Shown: positions 49,440 through 61,229, counted from the stretch's first letter. The stretch is 64,000 nt of DNA from Panax quinquefolius (GCA_020205615.1 CM035164.1:4901665-4965664), one strand, 5' to 3'. A program made the numbers and translations. The notes: a model not told the origin generated them from the sequence alone.

Positions 49440-49450
49440 GGAGGGGAGGT
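49438..49450 (+). other. Polypurine tract of element G
   Basis: AAGGAGGGGAGGT between the pol stop codon and the LTR start at 49451. Confidence 0.85.
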
Positions 49451-49970
49451 TGTAAGACCCCAACTTATTATAAATAAAATCAAATTTCCTCTATTTATTA
49501 TTGTGAATAATAAGGTATTAATTTGATATAATACTTTGGTTATGGGTGAAATATGCAAAATTTTCAAAATAAGCAAGTGGTTATAAAATATTCATTTGTT
49601 TGGAATATTCGTTTGGTCGTGGAATATTCTTTTCCATTTGGGAATATTCGCACGACCTGGTACAGAAAGCCATTTCAGGGCCCCATAACGGATAATCTAC
49701 GGATGAAGAAAATGACAAAATTGAATAACTACAGTAGTTGTTATCAAGTAACATTGTTGGAATACCCGATGGTTAAAATATAGTAATACGCGGGTCGCAT
49801 AATAAAGACACGGCTTTTGCACAAAGATTGTTGAATTATTGATTCTTACGTGAGAAGGCATTATTCAATAATTGTTACAGTAATTACTTTTCAATATTTT
49901 ATTTTATTGATTCAATAATTGTTGCGTTGATATTTTATATTATTGTTGCTCAATAATTGTCACTGCACAT
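49451..49970 (+). repeat. Start of element G 3' LTR (L9), interrupted
   Basis: First 520 bp of the LTR, almost the same as L7 (40369-40890). It is interrupted by a minus LTR fragment after GTCACTGCACAT. In uninterrupted LTRs (59700-59730) the sequence goes on with TATCTCCATTATCG. Confidence 0.85.
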
Positions 49971-50347
49971 TGTGACGCCCCCAAAATAGGTATACATCAC
50001 CCATTCTGAGTCGCCAAATACATGGTATAAAAACAAATATAACTTCATTAAACTGTGAGTTTAAATACAAATAGAGAGTATAAAAACTCAAAAGGAGTTC
50101 TTATTACTATTATTGATACACAATTTTAAAAATAGTGAGGACTACTAAAACAACTTTCTAGAACCATCACTCCGTACCCCGACTAGTTCCTGCTATGTTC
50201 TCACCTCCTGAGAAGAAAAATGGAACAAAAGGGTGAGCTCAACTAGCCCAGTAAAGAATATTATGACTAAGATAATATACAACAAATTATCATTAGTCTT
50301 CAACAGAGAATAATCTGATAAAATATAATAGACAACAAGTTTTAGAT
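49971..50347 (-). repeat. Minus LTR fragment (L10) inside L9
   Basis: Last 377 bp of a minus LTR, from TGTGACGCCCCC at 49971, matching L8 from 40891 to about 41272. It breaks off abruptly at 50348. Confidence 0.8.
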
Positions 50348-50600
50348 AGGGTAGTCTTCTATGGCGTTCTAAGCATTTTCTTATAAATAGGGTGCTTAGT
50401 TAGAATTAAAAATCACACCAGAATTCATAAGTTTTCTCTCTTTCTCTCTTTATATTATCGAGTGTATTTTTGTAGGTATTTTGATACTTTGAGAGTTGTT
50501 ATTCAGTGCAAGTTTCTGTCAGTACTATATCCGAAATTCAGTCAGAAGTACGGTTATTTTGAGTTAAGGGATGTTATTTTCTTCGTAAATGATATTATTT
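50348..50600 (+). repeat. Plus LTR remnant with TATA box
   Basis: The promoter part of a plus LTR (TATAAATA at 50382-50389, then a TCTCTCTTTCTCTC tract) up to the start of the leader-proximal region. It is cut at 50601 by a CACTA-like terminus. Confidence 0.75.
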
Positions 50601-50629
50601 CAACTACTAGAAAATCGAGCTATAACGAC

Positions 50630-50710
50630 GAGATATAGCGACGGTCGGGGCGGAACCGTAGCTATAGTGATGAGATATAGCGACGGGCGGGGCGGAACCG
50701 TAGCTATAGG
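50630..50710 (+). repeat. Two subterminal repeats of the CACTA-like end
   Basis: Two units of about 41 bp, each with AGATATAGCGACGG followed by GGGGCGGAACCGTAGCTATAG. Far richer in GC than the surroundings. Confidence 0.8.
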
Positions 50711-51529
50711 ATAATATCTATCAACGTCTCCCTCCTAAATAAAATTATCTGTAAACATCTGCCTCCATTATTTTCACGCTCCAAAAAACTCTCCGGTCTA
50801 CTCGGCTAAATCTCAGATCCAAGAATATCTAACTCCCTAAATCTCATTCCCAACCATATCTCTCTCCTAAAATCATCAACTTAGTAGCTCCTCACGACTA
50901 AAATTCCAACCCTCACCATTGTAATTCAAGCCCTAATCTCTCGCATCACGTAATTTAAGCCCTAATCTCTCATACCCAGCCTAAATGTCTTTATATCCAC
51001 CCTTAATATCTTATACAAGAGCCTAAATCTCTAATACTAAGAAGCCAAAATGGCATGAATTAGATGAAGATGAGTCAGTTGTCCATGATGCCAAAGAAGT
51101 GGGTATGTATAACAATGGCGCAAATCATTCTACAAACAATGAGGTTCGTGGTTTCTCCAACCTCAAAAGCCTCACTTCCAAAGAATTTTATGTATGTTTT
51201 CTTTACTTATCATACTATACATTTACACATTCATATACTAATTTAACGCACCCCTAAAACTCTGATGCAAACATATTTCACTTAGATTGTATATACTTTT
51301 TTGAAATTGAACATAATTGTTGAAATATTAAGAGATTTTGTGATGAAATTGTTGCCATCTGTCAACTGGTAATTACTCTTACTTTGTAGTGCAGTTTGTG
51401 GAAAATTTAAACCTGTAAAGACTTAGATGAATGGCCATCAATCACCTGCACTTCATTTTACTCCTTCAACTTCCAATTGGAAATTTTATTTGAGAAGATA
51501 TCTTGATAAGCCCAAAATCCGTATCTCAG
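50711..51529 (+). pseudogene. Spliced-gene-like fragment inside the CACTA-like segment
   Basis: 50711-51041 is pyrimidine-rich with repeated CCCTAATCTCT and resembles a plant 5' leader. 51042-51191 is a 50-codon stop-free stretch (KPKWHELDEDESVVHDAKEV at its start) ending at a plausible donor GTATGT. A T-rich intron-like segment follows, an acceptor TGCAG at 51390-51394, then a second exon-like stretch to 51529, ending CAG/GT. The frame across the junction meets a stop soon, so it is a fragment or wrongly bounded. I do not recognise the protein. Confidence 0.4.
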
Positions 51530-51541
51530 GTTTGGTTTCTT

Positions 51542-51543
<2 letters not shown>

Positions 51544-51577
<34 letters not shown>
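51544..51577. repeat. (AT)n microsatellite
   Basis: Thirty-four bases of uninterrupted AT dinucleotide just after the second exon-like segment. Nothing else recognisable is seen from 51600 to 51958. Confidence 0.95.
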
Positions 51578-51581
<4 letters not shown>

Positions 51582-52619
51582 ATATAATTTGTGTGTGCTT
51601 ATATTGGCATGGATTACGTAAACCGGTTGTTTTCCCTAATTTTACCTAATTTGTTATTCTTAGTAGCTTCTCAAACATCCATTCATTTTATGCTCATTAT
51701 TGATAGTATTGTTTTATCTTCTTCAATGTGTTTTCATATTTGAACGTACTATGCTTGAACATGCTAAATATATGGATCTGTTTATAGTTTACAGGAGTTG
51801 CTAATTATGTTTATGTATCTAGATATAGGAATATGTTTGTTTGTTTGTTTATGTATTTTTAATACTAAATGATTTGATTTAATTTATCTAATTTTGTTCA
51901 ACTGATTCACTTTCATGGAACTTTTTTATTTTATTGTAAATTTTAAAGAAGACCGTTTTGTAAGACCCAAATTTATTATAAATAAAGATGAATTTTCTAT
52001 AAATATTATTTTTGAATATTATGGAATAAATTTGATATAATGTTATAGTTGTGGGTAATATTTATAAATTTTGCAAAGTATGCAAGTTGTTATAAAATAT
52101 TCGTTTGGCTGGGGAATATTCTTTTTGTTAGGAATATTCAGACAACTACTCAATCCTGGTGGACCCTAATAATGTAATTATTGTCGGATTGAGAAAACGA
52201 CAAAAATATTTTATAAAAATAACTACGGAGGTGTTACCGTTAAAACGTTGAACTACCCTATGGTAAAGTAAAGTATAATGTACACGCGTGGTTGCATAAG
52301 AAAGACACAGTATTGATTATCGATGCTTACGTGAGAAGTCACCAAATTTACGCTCAATTATTGCTACGAGAATTGATGCATCATATCTCTTATATTATTG
52401 ATTCAATTATTATCATAAGATCATCTCAGATAATATGTTATATTATTAATTGAGACGACAAGTTATAAATGATTAATAATTGTTGAAAGATTAAAAATGT
52501 GTTGATTAAAAAATAAAATGATTTGTGGTAATATTTATTCAATCCTTAATGTATATAAAGAGTACGTTATGAGACGTTTGTGGTAAGTTTGATTATTTTT
52601 ATGGGGGCCCATATGTCAT

Positions 52620-52990
52620 CATCTAAGAGTCTCTTCGTCAATAGTAATTACCTTTGTGAATAGTAATTACCTTCGTCAATAGTATTTACCTTCGTCAATA
52701 GTAATTACCTTCGTTAATAAGAATTACCCTTGTGAATAGTAATTACCTTCATCAATAGTAATTACTTTACCAGACGTCAAACCACTTGCCGCTTCACATT
52801 ACAAAGCGCCAAATCACTTGTCGTTTCACATTACAAAAGCGTCGAACCACTTGTCGTTTCACATTACAAAAGCGCCAAACCACTTGTCGTTTCACATTTA
52901 CGCATCGAACCACTTGTCGCTTCACATTACAAAAGCGTCGAACCACTTTTTTCTTTTCACATCACCACCGTCAAGCCACTCGCCTTTTCA
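52620..52990 (+). repeat. Two adjacent minisatellites in the element H LTR
   Basis: First, about seven units of 19-20 bp (TTCGTCAATAGTAATTACC). Then about six units of 31-33 bp (CACTTGTCGTTTCACATTAC). Open frames across the second array are repeat artefacts. Confidence 0.85.
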
Positions 52991-53018
52991 CATGGTAGGT
53001 GCTAAGCTAGAAATCTTC

Positions 53019-53026
53019 TATAAATA
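53019..53026 (+). promoter_or_regulatory. TATA box of element H LTR
   Basis: TATAAATA followed by GAGGCCTAGTGCTTC, 30 bp downstream of the repeat array. Confidence 0.65.
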
Positions 53027-54618
53027 GAGGCCTAGTGCTTCATTATTTTTCACTTAATTCATTCAAGCTTTAGAGAGAAAGTATAGAGAGAATAAAGAGA
53101 AAGAAGAAGAGTATTTTGTTACTACACTATCGTAAAGATTCAATCTCCTACCAAAAGTAAGGGTGTTATTATTTCTTATTCATGAAGAGAACTGTTGTTA
53201 TTCCATTGCTTATTATTCATTGAATAACTCAGATAATGGTTTATTCCTATACTTGGTGACATTCTTCTATTATTCTGCTGGAACATCATGTACGTGTGTT
53301 TTACACAGGACTGGTTCCGCTCTTTTATTATTATTCTGTTGGAACATCACCTGCGTGTGTGTTTTACACCGGACTGGTTTAAATCTTTATTATTATTATT
53401 CGCTGGAACATCCATGCTCATGTGTTTTACGGGACACCGGTTAAAATTTTTATTATTATTCGTTGAACATCACGCTGCATGCGTTTTACGCCGGACCGGT
53501 TTCGTTATTTATTATTCTCATTGAATAACTTTGCTGCATGCGATCTATCGCATGCACGGTGATTTCTTTTGTTATTCCATTCTTTATTATACCCAAGTTG
53601 GTTAAAACTTTGACTTCTATACTCCATGAAATTAGTAGAATATCCTCGATATTTGCGTTTCATCCAAAGATCTTTTCATGGAAATATTCTTCCGATCATT
53701 CTTGAATTTTACTCTACAAAACAAGATCATGTTGACAATTTGGACGTTAATAATTCCGGATAAAATAATTCTTGAACTTGTTTTATTGAATTCTTATATC
53801 ATTGTCATCATCCTCATGTTTATATTTTTTTAAAGTCATCTGTGGCCTGAAGTGCATAGATGGACTTGGTATGATTATGACCAGAGACTATTCGGTGTAA
53901 TTATGACCGTAATGTTACAAATGATGTGGTAAAAATCCTCGATTAGTCAGTAGTGCATTGATGGACGATTGTTGGCATGATCATGACCATTATTAATGAA
54001 TACACAACTATTCTGGCCAGTAAGTGCATTGAATAATTGTGGTCGTGATACTAAAGAATATCCTCGTCAGTAAAGTAGGGGTGATTCAATGATGTGGATT
54101 ATTTATTAAAGTTCGAGTCTCAACTATAACAAAGTTGATGAAAAACCTTTTAAATCATAAAAGATAGTAGATTTTATTTTCTACTGACTCTTTTAATGGA
54201 TTGCTTGTTCACCGCAGTTAAACTTGATGTTTATTATATTTTATCGGTTTAACACTATCAAGGCTAATGATAATTTATTCGCATTATCTTAGTCATAATA
54301 TTTTTCATCGGCTAGTTGAGCTCACCCTTTCTTTCACCGTTTTCTTCGTGAAATGAGAACATACCGGGATGAGTGGGAACGGAGTAATGGTCCAGAGGAT
54401 AGCATTAGTAGTCCTCACTATTTCGTGAAATAGTGTGATAATAATTGTAATGAGGACTCCTTTTGAGTTTGTATAATATCTAGTAGACAATATTTGTATT
54501 CAAACTCACGTTTATGTCGTATTGCATACTACGCTTATATTAGTAAGTTGTATTTAAATTACGTACCTACGATCCGACTACCCAAGATGGGTGATGTATA
54601 CCTAATTTTGGGGCGCAC

Positions 54619-54803
54619 GGTTGGTATCGTAGCTTAGGATACGATCCCGGCTAAGATGTGAGAATAGTACTAGGAGAGGGAGAGACGGGAATACCTTCGC
54701 TAGTATGACTTACCTAAGTTTATGTTTATTTTATTGGTTGGTCAAGATATGGATAATTTGTTACATGTCAATTAACCTTTTGTTTTGTGGCGATGATTCG
54801 AAA
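54619..54803 (+). other. Element H leader and primer binding site
   Basis: TTGGTATCGTAGCTTAGG at 54621-54638 directly inside the LTR, followed by TACGATCC, giving the same small inverted repeat as in C. The remaining leader resembles that of element A. Confidence 0.7.
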
Positions 54804-55960
54804 ATGACATCCGAGAATGTTGAGAATAAGAATGGAGCGCAGCGATCGTTGATTCACCACATATCAATAATCGAGGATAATGTGCATCGTGAAGGCGACA
54901 ATCCTCATGCAAACAACAACACCGACCAAATGATGAATGATCAAATGTTTAGAGGCTTTATGCAATTTATGCAACAAAGAAAGCGAGAGCGACTCTCGCC
55001 CAAAACGTAGGTGGAAACACGGAAAACTCTCGGCGGTCACCGCTAAACAATTCAAGGAGCCTGGGACCACCGGAGTTTAAGGGAGAGCAAAACCACTTCG
55101 CGGAAGCATGGATAAAGCAGATTACCAAGATATTTGATGTCTTGGGATGCTCCGAGAGCAAAAGGTTCCCTTTCACGCCTTTATGTTGCGCATGCAGAGA
55201 GTGATGACATTGGTGGGAATCCAGAAACGTACTCAACCTTGTCAGATCAAGATATCTTGGGAGAAGTTCCAGAGTCGTTCAACGACAAATACTTTCCTAA
55301 AAGTATTCGCCATACATGAAGGAGGTGGAGTTTATCAAGTTGGAACAAAACAATATGACCGTATCGCAAAGACGAGGCAAAATTCATGAGTTATCACGAT
55401 TTCGTCCCACTTGGTGGATAATGAAGAAAGAATGGCGTGAATGTTTTTAAGAGGTTTGAAGTGGGAGATACGCCAACATCTTATTTCTCATAAACCGTGG
55501 TTTGTATTCAGGATGTTGTAAATAGGGCTCGATTAGTGGGAGCGCGATAACGAGTCGTAGAACTAAAAAGAGAAGCAAATAGGTAAAATTATAATACCAA
55601 TGAGAGTAGTCATCGAGCGGCGTGTGACAACAAGCGTGAGGGAATCAACAAAGCCAGATATGGTAACCACTTTGTGGTAATCGTACAAAACAATAAGAAT
55701 GGACATTTCAAGAAAAGGAGATTCAACAATGATGGAAAGACGCCAAGACCAAAGACCCGTTGTTAAGGAAGGAGAAAGACCACTATCATATGCTTCAAAT
55801 GCGAGGAGAGGAACACATCATCCAAACTACGCCATGTCAGTCAAAAGCATGTTATAATTGTGGAAGAGAAGGTCACTTAGCTCGATTTTGTTGTTCATCA
55901 AGATAAATTCAACTAGGATGGAGGCACCAAAGGCCGCTCCGAGAAAAGTCAAAACCGGTA
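54804..55960 (+). pseudogene. gag: Element H gag, frameshifted
   Basis: ATG at 54804 opens 68 codons (MTSENVENKNGAQRSLIHH to RERLSPKT), then a TAG after a shift. Capsid parts follow at 55134-55389. The second zinc knuckle, CYNCGREGHLARFC, is complete at about 55850-55893; the first is disrupted near 55795-55835. Confidence 0.85.
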
Positions 55961-55982
55961 GTGGCAAGGAGAGGCGTTTGTT

Positions 55983-56651
55983 GTGACCTCCCAGAGAGCA
56001 AGGAACCCGAATGAGGTCATCACGGGTAAGCTTATCATAAACTCTAATGAAGTCTATACTTTATTTGATACCTGGGTTCTACCCATTCTTTTATTTCTCC
56101 TCTTTGCAAGGCCATCGATTAAATTTGACTCGGAGAAATTAGACTTTGACTTATCTGTGGAAACTCCGTTGGGAGAAACCTTCATTACATCCACTGTTTA
56201 TAAGTCTTGTTTGGTTCAAATCGGTACCCTCACATTACCTGTCGATCTTATTTCATTAAAAATACTTGCATTTGACGTGATTCTGTGGATTGATTGGTTA
56301 ACTACTTATCATGCAAAAATTGATTGTTTTCGTAAGGTTGTTAGCTTTCATATTCCTAATCAACCTATTATGCTAATTCAAATGACCAAACCATTAAAAT
56401 CAATCACGGTCATCTCAAGCCATAAAGCTATTCGTTTATTGAAAAACGGATGTCAAGCTTTCTTAGCTCATGTCACAGATTTAAACAAAAATACGTCAAT
56501 TTTAAACGATATTTCTATTGTTAATAAATTTCCTGACGTATTCCCCGAAGAACTTCCTGGCCTACCCCCAGAGCGTGAAATTGAATTTTGTATCGACCTT
56601 GAACCCAGACAAAACCTATTTCAAAGCCCCATATCGAATGGCTCTTATTGA
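55983..56651 (+). pseudogene. pol: Element H protease and linker, 222-codon open part
   Basis: Opens at LIINSNEVYTLF, but the active site reads Asp-Thr-Trp through a local shift. The frame recovers at KFDSEKLDFDLSVETPLGET and runs through FPDVFPEELPGLPPEREIEF, the usual lead into the gypsy RT. A protein from this frame would lack protease activity. Confidence 0.85.
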
Positions 56652-57255
56652 ACTTCGTGAGTTAAAGACCCAATGCAGAATTGTTAGACATTGGCTTTAT
56701 ACGTCCTATTACTTCTCCTGGGGTGCTCTCTGCTCTATTCGTGAAGAAGAAAGATGGGGAGTATGCGACTTTGTATTGATTATCGGGAGTTGAATCATGT
56801 CACCATCAAAAATAGGTATCCATTGCCACGTATTGATGACTGTTTGACCAACAGAAGGAGCCAAATTCTTTTCAAAGATTGATCTTCGTTAGGATATCAC
56901 CAATTGAAGATTAGAACTCACGACATTCCAAAGACGGCCGAGAACCCCAGACGGGCATTATAAATTCCTAGTCATGTCCTTTGGATTGACTAATGCTCCT
57001 CGCCGCCTTCATGGATATGATGAACCGAGTATTCAAGGAATATTTAGATCACTTTGTGGTCGTCTTTATTGATGACATCCTTATTTATTCCAAAAGCCGT
57101 GAAGATCATGAGCAACACTTGAGGCTGACACTCCAAAAGCTTCGTGAATATAAGCTTTATGCCAAGTTGAAGAAATGTGAGTTCTGGCTTGAAGAAGTAG
57201 CATTCCTTGGGCACGTGGTATCAAGTCATGGAATATCTGTTGACCCAAAGAAAGA
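56560..57255 (+). pseudogene. pol: Element H reverse transcriptase, catalytic core readable
   Basis: The N-terminal part (YFKAPYRMALIELRELK) is at 56590-56680 and the catalytic part is open at 56993-57259: [20 protein letters not shown] and [15 protein letters not shown]. Indels between 56680 and 56990 separate the fingers from the palm. Confidence 0.85.
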
Positions 57256-57825
57256 TTGAAGCTATTCAAAGTCGGGAACAACCTAAATCGATGGACCGAA
57301 GTACGTAGCTTTCTCGGTTTAGCTGGTTATTATCGGAGATTCGTGGAAGGATTTTCTCGAATCGCTACTCCATTGACTCAGCTGACTCGGAAAGATACAA
57401 AGTTCGGTTGGAGCGAAGAATGTGAGAGGAGTTTTCAAGAACTCAAGAGGAGACTTATTTCAGCACCTATTCTGACAATACCATCTGGCTCGGAGGGATT
57501 TGTCATCTACAGTGATGCTTCGGGTAAAGGGTTGGGATGTGTTCTCATGCAACATGGAAAAGTTATAGCCTATGCCTCGCGACAATTCAAAGAATATGAG
57601 AGGAATTATCCTACTCATGATCTAGAGTTGGCAGCTGTTGTCTTTGCACTTAAAATTTGGAGGCATTACTTGTATGGGGAGAAAGTGGAGATCTTTACGG
57701 ATCATAAAAGCCTCAAATATTTCTTCACTCAAAAGGAACTCAACATGCGACAACGACGTTGGCTTGAACTGTTGAAAGATTATGATCATACCATCCAATA
57801 CCATCCCGAAAAGCGAACGTGGTAG
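57256..57825 (+). pseudogene. pol: Element H RNase H, 189-codon open part
   Basis: Best RNase H in the window: [20 protein letters not shown] (the connection from RT), then the catalytic regions [38 protein letters not shown] and [17 protein letters not shown] with their acidic residues, ending [12 protein letters not shown], where a shift breaks into the linker. It overlaps the end of the RT frame by four bases, so one small indel separates the two. Confidence 0.88.
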
Positions 57826-59203
57826 TTGACGATTGAAAGAGTAAGATCGTATGCAAGCACGAAAGCGTTATTGTCAACACAAAGGCCCATTTTTGTGTGA
57901 CTTGCAAAGGATGGAGATAGAGTTAAAGACTCGTGGACGCATGTGATGATAGCGAATATACTGAGTAGAACCGACTTTAATCGATAAAGTTAAAGTCGCC
58001 AAGCTACGGACACGGAGCTCGATGCGTATGAGGAAGAAAGTGCAAGAAGGTGCTATCTTAGGAAGCAAGAATCGATGAAGAAGGAATACTTGAGTCAACT
58101 CCGCACTTTGTGTTCTAACGACCACGATTTAAAGTATAATATCATGATGGGGCGCACAACACACCATTTGCAATCCATCTCGGGAGTACCAAAATGTATC
58201 ATGATATTTGTCATACATTTTGGTGGAGCAATATGAAGAGAGAGATAGCATTGTTTATCTCAAGGTGTCTAACTTGTCAACGAGTTAAAGCGAGCATCAA
58301 GTACCAAAAGGTCCATTGCAACCACTTGAAATTCCGAATGGAAGTGGGAGCACATTACCATGGATTTTCACGGCCTTCCTAAGGTTTCTCAAGGCATTGA
58401 TGCGATTTGGGTCATTGTTGATAGATTGACCAAGTCCGCTCATTTCTTACCGACACGAGAAACTTATACACTTGAACGTCTTGCTCAGATGTACATAAAC
58501 GAGAATGTAAGATCGCATGGTATCTGCCCAGTATCCATAGTTTCGATCGAGACCCAAGATTCACTTCACGATTTTGGGTTAGTTTGCAAAAAGCTATGGG
58601 CACAGACTTACGATTTAGCTTCGACATATCATCCTCGCACGAAGACAGGATGGACAATCGGAGAGGACTATTCAAACTCTTCAAGATCTATTAAGACTAC
58701 GTGTCCTTGATTTCAAGGGAGTTGGGACAAGTTCTTACCATTGGTGGAGTTTTCCTACAACAACAGCTTATCAAGCAAGTATTGGCATGGCTCCATTCGA
58801 GCGTTGTATGGAAGAAAGTGTCGTTTCTCAAAGTATGTTGGGATGAGGTGGGTGAAGCAACGTTGTTGGGACCGAGTTGAGTACGTATGACTACGGAAAA
58901 GATTCAAACGATCCAAACAACGTATAAAAACCTCACAAAATCGACAAAAGAGTTATCTTTGATCTTCATCGAAAGGAAGTGGAATTCGATATAGAAGATC
59001 ATGTGTTGTTAAGAGTTGCTCCATGGAAAGGAGTTACAAGATTTGGAAAGAGAGGAAAACTTAATCCTCGATTCATCTGGTCCATTTTAATCCTCGATCG
59101 AGTAGGAAGCGTGGCCTATAGACTCATTTCTACCGCCAAATATGTCTCGTGTTCATAACGTTTTCACATATCCATGTTACGTAAATATGTGAAAGACCCG
59201 AAT
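57826..59203 (+). pseudogene. pol: Element H integrase, frameshifted and lacking its end
   Basis: Zinc-binding part at 58194-58290 (MYHDICHTFWWSNMKREIALF, CLTCQRVKA); core part with [20 protein letters not shown] at 58360-58480. The second aspartate region near 58550 is shifted, and the C-terminal part runs to about 59200. It stops within the sequence corresponding to VKDPN, where the LTR at 59204 begins, so the chromodomain and polypurine tract are deleted. Confidence 0.8.
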
Positions 59204-60582
59204 CAGAAGACCGAATTTTATGAAATAAAAGTATTCAATTTTTCTATTCAAGAATTGGTTAAATTAATAAAAGTTAAAGTTAAGGGTGATATATGAAATT
59301 TTTTTTCAAAATAAGCGAGGGGTATAAAGTATTCATTATTGTTAGGGAATATTCGTTTGGTCGTGGAATATTCTTTTCGCGTCGGGGAATATTTCGACGA
59401 CGCAGTAATGACCATATGGGCCCCAGAGCCCATGAAAGCGATTGGATGAAGAAACGACAAATATAAGTTGTTTAAAAATAAGCAGGCGTAGTATGTTACC
59501 AAATTAAGATCGTTGGAATACCCGGTGGTTAAAATCTGAAGAATACTGGCTGGCGTGGTTGCCAAGAAGACACGGTATTGCACAATATTGTTGAATTATT
59601 GATCCTTACGTAAGAAGGCCACTACTCAATAATTTTTCACGTGAATTATCGCTCAATATTTTATTTTATTGATTCAATAATTCTTTGCGTTGATATTTTA
59701 TAATTGTCATCGCACATTATCTCCATTATCGGATCAATAATTCATATTATTTGAATAATATTATTAGATAGCATTATTGGCAATGTCTAGAAAGTTACGT
59801 CAAGGAGAGGTTTGGTCACCTAATTGCGGCGCCAAGAAGGAGAAATCCTTATCGGAAAGCCCCTCTTTCTGAGGGAACTACTGGTTATCATAAATGTGAT
59901 TACGTAATATTATTTGTGAATAATTAATTATTGATTCATATGATAAGAAAATATTTATTTGATGTGGATATAAATGATGGATTTATTTATGTGGTTATAA
60001 GTGAAGGAATTAATGATGAGGTGTTTTATCAGTATTTGTCGAAATGGAGAACAGAATATGGGATTTTCAGAAAAATTAGTTTATTACTTGATTTTGTAAA
60101 ATCCATAACTCTTTGTGTATAATGAGTTAAGAGATGAGCCATATATCAAAAGAAAGCCCTAGAAGTAAGCTAATGTAGAAATTTGAATCACCCAAAAATT
60201 CTTTGTAGATATTTCGTGGTGAAATTTTGAATGAAACTGGTCAGAAGGACTAATAGTCCGAAAAATCGTTGTTCTTCAACTATATTATGTGAGTTATAAA
60301 TTTTGATCCGACCGTTGGATCGTTGTAATTTTTGGATATGTTATACATATATAAGTTGAGTATATGTCCACAAATTTTGAACCGTTAAAAATGAACGTAT
60401 GATTTGTTATGAATTTTAAGAGGTAGCTGATTCGGAAATTAGGTTTTGGTGGAAAATTCTAGAATTGAGTGGGCCCCACTCTTGGTTGTTGGGGAAGATG
60501 GTTGATTTTTGGTGGGTGGAATAGTAGCAGGTAAAGCCATCAGGTAGCAGGTCAAGTCTTCTTCGGCGTGCTAACATTTTCC

Positions 60583-60590
60583 TATAAATA
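60583..60590 (+). promoter_or_regulatory. TATA box of LTR H1
   Basis: TATAAATA followed by GAGGGCTAAGTTAGAATTG and a TCTCTCTTTCTCTCTC tract, the best-kept version of the shared promoter block. Confidence 0.65.
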
Positions 60591-60892
60591 GAGGGCTAAG
60601 TTAGAATTGAAAATCACACCAGAAACATAAGCTTTCTCTCTTTCTCTCTCTAGATTATTGAGTGTAATTTGTGAGTATTTAGATACTTGGTGAGTTGATA
60701 TTCATCAGTGCAAGTTTCCTTCAGTATCATATCCGATATCCTGTCAGAAGTGCTGCTCTTTTGAGGTAAGGGATGGTAAGGGATAGTAAGGGATATTATT
60801 TTTTTTGTAATGATATTATTTCTTCAATATCATTATGCTGAAATGTTGATCTGAAGTTTTTATCAAATTTGGAACTTTTTCATGCGCTCTGG

Positions 60893-61105
60893 GGTTACTA
60901 TTCATGAGTTACTTATTCATGAGTTACTATTCACGAGTTCTTATTCATGAGTTCTTATTCACGAGTTCTTATTCAAGTCTACTATTCATGAAGCGTGAAA
61001 ATGTTTTTTGTGGAATTTCTATCTTTTGGTGTCTGAGTTACTTATTCACGATATCGTGACTATTCACGATATCTGACACTATTCACGATCACTTAAGACT
61101 ATTCA
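60893..61105 (+). repeat. 15-bp repeat array of LTR H1
   Basis: About ten units of TTACTATTCATGAG or TTCTTATTCACGAG, then looser CACTATTCACGATATC copies. Confidence 0.8.
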
Positions 61106-61229
61106 TAGAAAAATGAAAATTTTTCTTTTAAATCTAAAATATCTATTCGGATACTAGCTTTGATTGTATCCATGTTTTGATCATTCTTGAATTTTACACC
61201 ACTATGATTATTTTTGAGGTATTTTGGAC

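Larger units (their letters stand above)
45363..49450 (+). mobile_element. Element G: plus-strand chromovirus without 5' LTR
   Basis: Begins inside gag at an inverted junction with the minus gag of its left neighbour; the 5' LTR, leader and gag start are missing. Then zinc knuckles, protease, RT, RNase H, integrase, chromodomain, polypurine tract (49438-49450) and a 3' LTR from 49451. The pol 3' half is the best preserved in the window. Confidence 0.85.
50601..51958 (+). mobile_element. CACTA-like transposon 5' end, truncated on the right
   Basis: The terminus CAACTACTAGAAAATCGAGC resembles the CACTACAAGAAAA-type ends of plant CACTA elements, with one extra A. Right inside are two GC-rich subterminal units (GAGATATAGCGACGG, GCGGAACCGTAGCTATAG), also typical. 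It interrupts an LTR after GATATTATTT. No opposite terminus is found before the element H LTR at 51959, and no transposase domain is readable. The contained gene-like segment could be captured cargo. Confidence 0.6.
51959..54618 (+). repeat. 5' LTR of element H (A-type, about 2.66 kb)
   Basis: Starts TGTAAGACCC at 51959 and ends near 54618 (GGGGCGCAC, slightly altered), followed by the primer site. Ends match the element A LTR. Internal features: about 20-bp repeats with CAATAGTAATTACC (52620-52780), about 33-bp repeats with CGTTTCACATTACAAAAGCG (52780-52990), TATA box 53019-53026 and the 60-bp minisatellite 53275-53530. The two short-unit arrays are absent from the element A LTR. Confidence 0.85.

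Noticed and set aside
52786..53027. Two overlapping frames with histidine- and threonine-rich repeats
   Set aside because: Translation of a 31-33-bp minisatellite upstream of the TATA box of an LTR, not a gene.
53163..53524. Leucine-rich, membrane-like frames (93 and 78 codons)
   Set aside because: Translation of the TTATTATTATTC-rich 60-bp repeats of the A-type LTR.
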